A stretch of DNA of 64,000 bases, from NCBI GenBank assembly GCA_039591075.1, contig JBDHEI010000012.1, positions 1 to 64,000 of the forward strand, read 5' to 3'. Positions 48,211 to 55,138 of this stretch are shown in pieces. How positions within the stretch are numbered: position 1 is the stretch's first letter; the number at the start of each line of letters is the position of its first letter. Position numbers and translations under genes: made by a program. The stretch is from JAOTVV01 sp039591075. Lineage in GTDB: Bacteria > Gemmatimonadota > Gemmatimonadetes > Gemmatimonadales > GWC2-71-9. The notes beneath the pieces were generated by a model. It did not search any database. It saw only the letters and a list, made by a program, of their open reading frames with translations, and was not told where the DNA came from.

Positions 48211-49830
48211 TCATGAGAGAGCGCTCACCGTCTCGAGATTCGTTCGCGCGAGTTCGTGCTTGGGGTTGAGCTCGAGCGCGCGGTTCCAGTACTCGGTCGC
48301 GAGCTGCCGGTCCTGTCGCTTGTACGCGATGTTCCCCAGGCGGAAGTACACGTCATCGCCCAACGTGGGTTGGAGGCGAACGGCCCGCTGATAGGCCTCC
48401 CACGCGTCGTCGTAGCGAGCCGCCCGGTACAGCAGGTCACCGAGGTTCTTGGACACCTGCGGGATCACGTGCTCGTCCGCCACGGTCGCCCGCAGCAATC
48501 CGGCCGCCTCCTCCACATCGCCCCGCGTCTCGAGCAGCACCGCTAGGTTGTTGGCGAGCACGATATGATCGGGGTGAATCGTGAGCCCTTCGCGCAACAG
48601 CGCTTCGGCCTCGTCGAGCCGATCCAACGCTGCGGCAGACAGGGAGCGTGCCCAGTACCACAGAGGACTGAGGCGCCGTTCGCCGACCGCGTCACGGGCC
48701 TGGTCCAGCCGTCCGATCGCGACCTCGAAGTCGCCCCGATGGAGCGCTCCGATGCCCCATCCCGTCAGGACCCGCGCATCGGCCGGCGCGAGCGCCGCCG
48801 CTTCCGAGTAGGCATTCTCCGCCTCATCGAACCGGCCAGCCTTCTCGTGGCTCAGGGCGAGGTTCGACAGCGCCGCGGCACGCGGACCTCCATGATCTAA
48901 CGCCTGCGTGAAATAGGCCGCCGCTGCTTCCCAGTGACCCTGCTTGAGCGCGATCAGACCGAGATAGAAGAACGCCCCCCCATCATTGGGGAGCAGCTCA
49001 ACCACCCGGCGAAACTCTCGCGTCGCCTCGTCGAGCATGGTCGTTCGGTAGAAAGCCACGCCCAAGTTGCGATGCTCGTCGGCCCGGGCCCCACCCGCCA
49101 CGGGGGGTCGCGGCGCCTGGCTGCGGCCCGTGCGGTGCAGGAAGCCCGCGGTCACGAGCCCGTAGAGCGCCTTGCCCACTTCGAAGTCGATCAGACCGGA
49201 ATCGGCGATGACGGCCGACACATCCCTGGAGCCGTCGAGGAGCGGCAAGAGCCGCTCCTGTTCGACGGTGAGCGTCACGTCGGAGCTCGCTACGCGTTCG
49301 CGGTCTACGGTGAAGATGATGTCGAACGAGGGAATCTTCTTCTCGATGAGGCTCCACTCGTCGATACGGCGTGCGCCCTCGAGCAGGAGCGACTCCGGAT
49401 TGATGTTCACCTGGAAGTCCTGCTCGTCCGGTCGCACGTCGGTCTCAAACGTGAAGTTGCCGCGGGTCCAGGTGAAGAGGTGGTACACCGCCTCCTCGAT
49501 CTGGACGCGCACCACCCTCTCGAGGTCCTGCTGCGAGATCGATCCCTGCAAGACGAGGATCCCTCCGAGCCGCTGATCGCGGTGCTTGGACTGCAGCTCG
49601 ATAGCCTCGGCGAGTGCATCCCTGGTGACTCGGCCATTGCGCAGCAGCAGGTCGCCGATACGATCAAGCCGGTTCACGATCGACGCATATGCGATTCGAC
49701 CCTTGTCGAAGTAGATGTAGCCCAGATTGGTCCGGTCGGTGACCGTGAGACACCCGCTCTTCTGTCCCAGCGACAGCAGCTGCAGCACGTCGGCCAACGA
49801 CGCTTCTTTGAGACTCCCTTTGATGGCCAC
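48211..49830 (-). CDS. DUF4388-TPR protein (second copy)
   Basis: A 539-residue cytosolic protein: N-terminal DUF4388 (PATAN-like) domain at about 1-100 (IKGSLKEASLADVLQLLSLGQKSGCLTV, then IYFDKGRIAYASI), a middle region with LGGILVLQGSISQQDLERVVRVQIEEAVYHLFTW, and six or more TPR pairs from about 255 to the end. It is the longer relative of the protein at 53987-55138. DUF4388 occurs in signalling and gliding regulators. The ATG at 49830 shares a base with the stop of the AAA+ gene (TGATG). Role inferred as an adaptor. Confidence 0.88.
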   Translation of the reverse strand: MAIKGSLKEASLADVLQLLSLGQKSGCLTVTDRTNLGYIYFDKGRIAYASIVNRLDRIGDLLLRNGRVTRDALAEAIELQSKHRDQRLGGILVLQGSISQQDLERVVRVQIEEAVYHLFTWTRGNFTFETDVRPDEQDFQVNINPESLLLEGARRIDEWSLIEKKIPSFDIIFTVDRERVASSDVTLTVEQERLLPLLDGSRDVSAVIADSGLIDFEVGKALYGLVTAGFLHRTGRSQAPRPPVAGGARADEHRNLGVAFYRTTMLDEATREFRRVVELLPNDGGAFFYLGLIALKQGHWEAAAAYFTQALDHGGPRAAALSNLALSHEKAGRFDEAENAYSEAAALAPADARVLTGWGIGALHRGDFEVAIGRLDQARDAVGERRLSPLWYWARSLSAAALDRLDEAEALLREGLTIHPDHIVLANNLAVLLETRGDVEEAAGLLRATVADEHVIPQVSKNLGDLLYRAARYDDAWEAYQRAVRLQPTLGDDVYFRLGNIAYKRQDRQLATEYWNRALELNPKHELARTNLETVSALS

Positions 49831-51782
49831 TAGGCGAATTCCTCGATCACACGTTCCTCAGGAGACGGCCACTCCCAGACGATCTTTTCCCGACTTCGCA
49901 CGTTGCTGATCGGCGAGATGAGGACCCCGCTGGTGCGGACGCGCCGGGCCACCCGCGACGTGGCTGGCGTGGCGCCCTCCAGCAGGGCCTTGGCAAACGC
50001 GGCTGTCGGTGCCTCACCCTGCGCCTCGGCCGCGCGAATGACCCGCTGCACCGCATTGAGCACGGTGCGGATCGAGTCGGCCGGTCGATCGGCCACATAC
50101 TCGGTCAATTGGGGTTCCACATCCGGATACTTCGCCTTGAGCTTGCGGCGTACGATCCCGTGCCGGAGGTCCCGGTCCGGCGCCGACAACTCGGCCACCA
50201 GACCGGCCTCCAGCCGCGAGACGAGCCGAGCCTCCAGTCCCTCCATCTCGTGCGGGGGACTGACGAGCGTGAGAATCAACTGGCGTTGATCTTCGAGCAG
50301 GGCGTTGTAGAGGTGGAAGAGCTCTTGCTGCGACCGCTCCTTGCCCGCCAGGAGGTGGACGTCGTCCAGCAGCAGGGCCGTGGCGCTGCGATAGCGCTTG
50401 CGCCACCCCTCGACCCGATCCCCGTCGATCGCGTCGAGCAACTCGTCGACGAACTGCTGCGCCGACAGGCAGGCCACGCGTGCGTCGCGCGTCCCGGCCA
50501 GTTGATTCCCGATGCCGTGCAGGAGATGGGTCTTGCCTACGCCAGGCGGGCCCACCATCACGAGCGGGTTGTACGCCGTGCCGGGACTCGCGATGACCGC
50601 GTTGGCGGCGCTCAGGGCCACCTTGTTCGCTTCGCCTGCCACGAGCGTGTCGAGCGTCCAGGCGCCCGACGGCCCGGGTGGTGGACGACCCTCCTTCAGG
50701 GCAGTCTGTACTACGCTGTCCGCCTCCTCGATACGATCAGGATCGAAGAAGATCGGATCACTGACGCGATTGGGATCCACCCGGGCCATGGCCCGCTGGA
50801 ACCCACGCAGCCGGTCGATGTCCCGCTCGTACTCTCGCACGGTCCGCTCGACCCCCGTGGGGACCTCCTGCTGGAGCAGCGCCTCGAGCCGCGCTGTCCG
50901 GTACCCGTCACCAGCCCAGCGCTTGATCGCTTCGAGCACGCGCGCGCGCCACACCTCCACCTGCTCGTGCACGGTGTGGCTGATGCCCGACAGGAAATCC
51001 GCGAACTCGTCGCCCGTGGGCCGTCGAACCTCGGGGATCGACGCGTGGCGTCGGGGAGGCGGCGCCTCGCCCGAGAGGAGCTGACGGGTCACGTCTCCCG
51101 TGAGCGCCACGTCGCTCACCGCCTGATAGGCCACCAGTCGGTTCAGCAGCCCGAGGAGCTCGCGCACGTTCTGCACCTCGAACCCTGCCACCACCTCGAG
51201 CACCCCGGGGCCGATCGCCACACCCCGTTCCGAGGCCCGACGCCTGAGAATCGCGAGCCGTGTCTCGAAATCCGGGGAGTCGATGTCCACCACCAAGCCG
51301 CCGTCGAACCGCGTCAACAGTCGCTCGTCGAGCTCCTGGATCTCGGCGGGGGGGCGGTCGCTGGTGAGCACGATCTGTCGATTCCCCGCCTGCACCTGTT
51401 CTACGATGCGCAGGAGCTCGGCCTGCATCTCGCGCCGATGGGTGAGGAACTGTACGTCGTCGACGAGCAGGACGTCGACCCGCGCGAAGCGGTTCCGGAG
51501 GGCGTCGCTCTGCCCCGCCGCAACGGCGGCTTGATACCACTCGACAAACTCCTCGAGCGTGACGTATTCGACGTCCGCCCCGGGAGCGAGTCGCCGCGAC
51601 AAATGCCCGATGGCCGTCAGCAGATGCGTCTTGCCAAGACCACTCTGAGCGTAGATGAACAGCGGGTTGTACGCCGTGCCGGGTGACTCCCCCACCGTGC
51701 GGGCGGCGGTGACGGCGAGCCGATTGGCCGCCCCAACGACAAAGGCATCAAACGTGAGCCGGGGATTGAGCTCCGCGCTCAC
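49830..51782 (-). CDS. Tandem DnaA-type AAA+ ATPase lacking a DNA-binding domain
   Basis: A 650-residue protein with two DnaA domain III-like AAA+ modules. Module 1 (about 8-235): TFDAFVVGAANRLA, AYNPLFIYAQSGLGKTHLL (Walker A 45-52), VLLVDDVQFL (Walker B 104-113), VLTSDRPP (sensor 1), LLTRFDGGL (Arg finger), NVRELLGLLNRL (sensor 2). Module 2 (about 375-605): LDTLVAGEANKVAL, AYNPLVMVGPPGVGKTHLL, ALLLDDVHLL, LVSRLEAGL, SIRTVLNAVQR. Both look able to bind ATP. The 240-375 linker is helical. DnaA domain IV (helix-turn-helix) and the N-terminal DnaA domain are absent, so it is not a replication initiator. The GTG at 51782 overlaps the mglA stop. No described function is known to me. Confidence 0.9.
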   Translation of the reverse strand: MSAELNPRLTFDAFVVGAANRLAVTAARTVGESPGTAYNPLFIYAQSGLGKTHLLTAIGHLSRRLAPGADVEYVTLEEFVEWYQAAVAAGQSDALRNRFARVDVLLVDDVQFLTHRREMQAELLRIVEQVQAGNRQIVLTSDRPPAEIQELDERLLTRFDGGLVVDIDSPDFETRLAILRRRASERGVAIGPGVLEVVAGFEVQNVRELLGLLNRLVAYQAVSDVALTGDVTRQLLSGEAPPPRRHASIPEVRRPTGDEFADFLSGISHTVHEQVEVWRARVLEAIKRWAGDGYRTARLEALLQQEVPTGVERTVREYERDIDRLRGFQRAMARVDPNRVSDPIFFDPDRIEEADSVVQTALKEGRPPPGPSGAWTLDTLVAGEANKVALSAANAVIASPGTAYNPLVMVGPPGVGKTHLLHGIGNQLAGTRDARVACLSAQQFVDELLDAIDGDRVEGWRKRYRSATALLLDDVHLLAGKERSQQELFHLYNALLEDQRQLILTLVSPPHEMEGLEARLVSRLEAGLVAELSAPDRDLRHGIVRRKLKAKYPDVEPQLTEYVADRPADSIRTVLNAVQRVIRAAEAQGEAPTAAFAKALLEGATPATSRVARRVRTSGVLISPISNVRSREKIVWEWPSPEERVIEEFA

Positions 51783-52378
51783 TGTGACGCCTCCTCGCTG
51801 AGCTTGCGGAGCACCTGTTCCGAAATCGCCTTGAGGGTCTCGAACACGCCCACGCCGCGCAGCGCATCCGACGGGAACGACGGCAACCCCCAGAAGTTCA
51901 GCGCCTCGTCCAGTTCCGGCGGGCGGAGAATCAGCTGCGGCGGCAGATCCTGCTTGTTGTACTGCAGCACGAGAGGCATGGAACGCATGTCGTCATCCAT
52001 CTCGATGAGATTCGACTGCAGGTTCTGCAGGCTCTCGATGTTCTCGTCCAATTGCCGAACCTGACTGTCGGCCACAAAGACCACTCCGTCCGCGCCCTGA
52101 AGCACCAACTTGCGCGTGGAATTGTAGTATACCTGGCCTGGAACCGTGTAGAGGTGAAACCGTGTGGTGAAGCCCGAGATGGTCCCGAGCTCGAGCGGTA
52201 GGAAGTCGAAGAACAGCGTCCGCTCGGTTTCGGTGGCGAGCGAGACCATGCGGCCCCGACGGTCATCGGGGACCCGCCCGTAGATGTATTGCAGATTCGT
52301 CGTCTTTCCGGACCGTCCCGGTCCGTAGTAGACGATCTTGCAGGTGATCTCGCGGGTCGTGAAGTTGACTAGCGACAC
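51779..52378 (-). CDS. mglA: MglA-type small Ras-like GTPase
   Basis: A 199-residue GTPase of the MglA family, known in Myxococcus to set cell polarity and drive motility. Motifs: REITCKIVYYGPGRSGKTTN (P-loop, G19-T26), TRFHLYTVPGQVYYN (switch/G3, residues 78-82) and NKQD (G4, 141-144), closely matching MglA, including TVPGQ. The GTG at 52378 begins SLVNFTTREITCK like MSFINYAAREINCK of MglA; an upstream extension in the same frame is unrelated. It follows the roadblock gene by 4 bases and overlaps the AAA+ gene by 4 bases. Confidence 0.95.
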   Translation of the reverse strand: MSLVNFTTREITCKIVYYGPGRSGKTTNLQYIYGRVPDDRRGRMVSLATETERTLFFDFLPLELGTISGFTTRFHLYTVPGQVYYNSTRKLVLQGADGVVFVADSQVRQLDENIESLQNLQSNLIEMDDDMRSMPLVLQYNKQDLPPQLILRPPELDEALNFWGLPSFPSDALRGVGVFETLKAISEQVLRKLSEEASQ

Positions 52379-52382
52379 GTCG

Positions 52383-52856
52383 TCACCGCCCGAAGAGGCT
52401 CGCGAGACTCTCGTCCAACTCGCGCTCAAAATCGGCCGCCAGGATGGGCCCGTGCCGCACCTCAGGCTCCGGGGCCGCCACCACGAGCTGCTCGGCCAAA
52501 TCCTCGAAGAATAGCTGGACGAGCCCCAGAGACGAATCCGGCCCGTACACGACGAGCACCAGCAGCTTTCCCCGAGACGCATCGAGCGCGCCGAGGAACA
52601 CGCCGTAATGGCGCCCCTGGTGGTTCAACGCCCGGAACTCCCGCTCGCCGAGCATCCGAGCGATCGCGCCGGTAGAGGAAAAAATCGCCGCACCCAGCGC
52701 CGCCGACGCCATCACGTCCACCGCCCGTGTGAAACCTTGCTGCGCGAGCACCTGTCCAGCCGGCGTCATGAGCAGCGTGAGCCGCGCCCCCGTCTCGCCC
52801 ACGAACCGATCCAGCGGCTCGACCGTCCATGCCTCGACCGCACGCGTCCGTCTCAC
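52383..52856 (-). CDS. Roadblock/LC7 domain protein (MglB-like) 1
   Basis: A 157-residue protein with one roadblock/LC7 domain at about residues 20-120: LTLLMTPAGQVLAQQGF, a long helix VDVMASAALGAAIFSSTGAIARMLG, HYGVFLGALDASRGKLLVLVVYG, then a helix to LVQLFFEDLAEQL, and an acidic C-terminal tail. MglB-type proteins bind MglA and act as its GTPase-activating partner, so this adjacent gene is the best candidate partner of the MglA protein. The GTG at 52856 overlaps the next roadblock gene stop by 4 bases. Confidence 0.87.
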   Translation of the reverse strand: MRRTRAVEAWTVEPLDRFVGETGARLTLLMTPAGQVLAQQGFTRAVDVMASAALGAAIFSSTGAIARMLGEREFRALNHQGRHYGVFLGALDASRGKLLVLVVYGPDSSLGLVQLFFEDLAEQLVVAAPEPEVRHGPILAADFERELDESLASLFGR

Positions 52857-53203
52857 CGCGCGACCTCAGCAATCCGAAGCATCTCCAGGCGGGCAAGTCC
52901 GACATTCATGTCCGACCCGCCGACGGCAACCACCAACACCCCGGTTGGCGCAGGAACGATCGCCAACGTGCCGTCTTCACCCTGGAGGTGGAGGAAGCCG
53001 AGCTCCCCAACGGCGCTCGTCTTCGTAACCATGGCAAAGCGGCGGGTGAGGCTCGCAGCCAACGCCGCCACCGCCGCCCCGCGGATGCCCTCCATCAGCG
53101 ACTCGGCCACCACCAGCCCATCGTCGGCCACGACCAGCATGGCGCCGCGGACCCCACCGACCCGGGTGATCTGTCCCAGGAGCCGAACGTACGGGTGCGT
53201 CAC
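52853..53203 (-). CDS. Roadblock/LC7 domain protein (MglB-like) 2
   Basis: A 116-residue single-domain roadblock protein: LLGQITRVGGVRGAMLVVADDGLVVAESL, a central helix AAVAALAASLTRRF, ELGFLHLQGEDGTLAIVPAP and VLVVAVGGSDMNVGLARLEMLRIAE. Its length and pattern match MglB-like proteins closely. The GTG at 53203 overlaps the stop of the TPR-roadblock fusion by 4 bases. Together with the gene downstream it may form a heterodimer acting on MglA. Confidence 0.87.
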   Translation of the reverse strand: MTHPYVRLLGQITRVGGVRGAMLVVADDGLVVAESLMEGIRGAAVAALAASLTRRFAMVTKTSAVGELGFLHLQGEDGTLAIVPAPTGVLVVAVGGSDMNVGLARLEMLRIAEVAR

Positions 53204-53994
53204 GGTCGGCTTGCCTCGAGCCAGGAGCGCGCTGCATGGCCTGCGCGCTCGGCCACGACCGCCAGTCGCCCCGCCGGTACACTTCGATCGCGCACCACGA
53301 GCAGCAGCGTTTCCGGGTCCGGGCTGCTGACGTGCACGTTTCCGTCCCCGGCCTCTGCCACCATCCAGCGCCACGCGCCCAGGCCGAGCATCCGGGAGGT
53401 GCGCTCCGCCTCCTGTGCCGCACCCGACAAGTAGGCCGCTGCTTCCTCCGACACATCCTCCGAATCGTGGCCGCGTAACCGACCGCCCAGCACTCGGCCG
53501 CGATCACTGACGAGCAGCATCCCCTCGTCGGCTCCCTCGAAACCGCCGAATACCGAATCGACCGACAGCTCCTCCGAGGCGGGCTCCGACGCTTCCACCG
53601 CCGCCCGGACCGTCATCAGGGCCTGGACGACCGTGTAGTCGGTCGGATCCACGCCCAGTGCCGATTCGAGCCGGTCCAGGGCAGTGTCGACGTCACCGTC
53701 CCAGAAGGAGAGGAACCCCAGGCCCTTGAGCGCCCCGACGTGCCGCGGATGCCGCTCGAGGACCCGCATCCACACCTCCCGGGCGCGATCGAGATCGCCA
53801 ATGTCGACGAGGATGCGGGCGTAGAGGTCGTGGGCCTCCGCGAGGCTCGGATGCCACTCCAGACCCGTGAGCGCCACCCGCACCCCCGACTCGAGCCGGC
53901 CCATCCGCCGCAGCTCTTCACCCAGTTCCAGAAAGACGAGGCTCCCCGGGTCTCGCTCGAAGAGCGCAGCCATCGCCTGGAGTTCCCTAGCCAC
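53200..53994 (-). CDS. TPR-roadblock fusion protein
   Basis: A 264-residue protein. Residues about 5-115 hold TPR-like pairs (FLELGEELRRMGRLESGVRVALTGL, LYARILVDIGDLDRAREVWMRVLERHP, LGFLSFWDGDVDTALDRLESALG), and residues about 150-260 a roadblock/LC7-like domain (EGMLLVSDRGRVLGGRL, EEAAAYLSGAAQEAERTSRMLG, NVHVSSPDPETLLLVVRDRSV). The GTG at 53994 follows GAGGTGG by 5-6 bases and overlaps the DUF4388 gene by 8 bases. I assign roadblock to the C-terminal half from its sheet-helix layout, with moderate confidence. Confidence 0.72.
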   Translation of the reverse strand: MARELQAMAALFERDPGSLVFLELGEELRRMGRLESGVRVALTGLEWHPSLAEAHDLYARILVDIGDLDRAREVWMRVLERHPRHVGALKGLGFLSFWDGDVDTALDRLESALGVDPTDYTVVQALMTVRAAVEASEPASEELSVDSVFGGFEGADEGMLLVSDRGRVLGGRLRGHDSEDVSEEAAAYLSGAAQEAERTSRMLGLGAWRWMVAEAGDGNVHVSSPDPETLLLVVRDRSVPAGRLAVVAERAGHAARSWLEASRP

Positions 53995-55138
53995 GCGCCA
54001 CCTCGAGGAAGCGCGCGAGCGAGCCTGCGGCGCGCACCGCATTCTGCACGAGCCGAGCCTCCTCGGCGTGCTCCTCGGACTGTGAGGCCAAGGTCAGCCA
54101 GCGGTTCCACCAGTCCACGGCTTCGGCCAGCCGCCCCAGGCGCACCAGCGCGTCTCCGAGCAGTCGATGGGCGTCCATGATCAGCGGGTCCAGAGTCAGC
54201 GCCTTCCGAAACTCCTGTTCGGCTTCCGCCGGGCGCCCGGACAGCAGGTGCGCCCGCCCCGCAACCACCAGCGCCATCGGCTCATCGGGAAACCGCACGC
54301 GTGCCGCTTTCGCCCAATGCTCGGCTCCCTCGACGTCGCCGGCCTCCAGCGCGGCAACGGCACGCTCGAGCAGGGACTCGAAATCGGGTCCGGCGTCTCC
54401 GGTCCAGCCCGCAGCGTCCGACTCATCCACGAGTTGAATGAGTCCAGCACTCTCTAGACCGAACGCGGTGCGCGCGGTATCGAATTCCGACCGTCCCAAC
54501 AGCTCACCGATGGCGCGAAGATCACGTTCGCCATTCACGACGGCAAGCAGCTCCCACTCCGCGGCGAGCAGCTCCAGTCGACTACCCTCCTCGTTGGCGG
54601 CGGCCAGGACCGGCACGATTCCAGTGTGCGGCACTCGCGCGGCGATCCGCGACCACTCATCGATCCGTCTGGTCGCTTCGAGCAACAACAAGCCGGTCGG
54701 GATCCGAACAGTGGCCTCCGCAGCGATGTCGGTGAGCGGTCCTTCGAGGAATGCAAAGTACCCCTCGCGCCAACTCATGATCTCGAAGACCACCTCCTCG
54801 ATCTGCAAGCGGACCTGCCGATCCAGCTCGCGTCGACTCAGGCTCCCGATGGCCACGAGGATCTCGCCGAGCCGACGCTTGTCGCCGCGCTGCTGCATGC
54901 CCGCGGCGCGCTGGAGATCCGCCTCGGTGACCTTCCCGGCCCTGAGCAGGACGGCGCCCAACGGATGCGGGTTGCTGTCGATGCGCGCGTGAACGATCGC
55001 CCCCTGCTCGAAGTACACGGATCCCCGATTCTGTCGTACCCGGGACGAGACCGTGACCACGCCGGTCTCCCGGCTCAAGTCGAGGAGCTGGAAGACGTCG
55101 TGGATGCTGAGCTCGCGTAGCGGCCCCTCAATCGCCAT
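53987..55138 (-). CDS. DUF4388-TPR protein (first copy)
   Basis: A 383-residue relative of the protein at 48211-49830: DUF4388 domain at about 1-100 (IEGPLRELSIHDVFQLLDLSRETGVVTVSS, VYFEQGAIVHARID), then LGEILVAIGSLSRRELDRQVRLQIEEVVFEIMSW, a middle region and about three TPR pairs (GRAHLLSGRPAEAEQEFRKALTLDP). It likely works as an adaptor with the GTPase. The ATG at 55138 lies 11 bases inside the end of the giant TPR gene. Confidence 0.87.
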   Translation of the reverse strand: MAIEGPLRELSIHDVFQLLDLSRETGVVTVSSRVRQNRGSVYFEQGAIVHARIDSNPHPLGAVLLRAGKVTEADLQRAAGMQQRGDKRRLGEILVAIGSLSRRELDRQVRLQIEEVVFEIMSWREGYFAFLEGPLTDIAAEATVRIPTGLLLLEATRRIDEWSRIAARVPHTGIVPVLAAANEEGSRLELLAAEWELLAVVNGERDLRAIGELLGRSEFDTARTAFGLESAGLIQLVDESDAAGWTGDAGPDFESLLERAVAALEAGDVEGAEHWAKAARVRFPDEPMALVVAGRAHLLSGRPAEAEQEFRKALTLDPLIMDAHRLLGDALVRLGRLAEAVDWWNRWLTLASQSEEHAEEARLVQNAVRAAGSLARFLEVARG

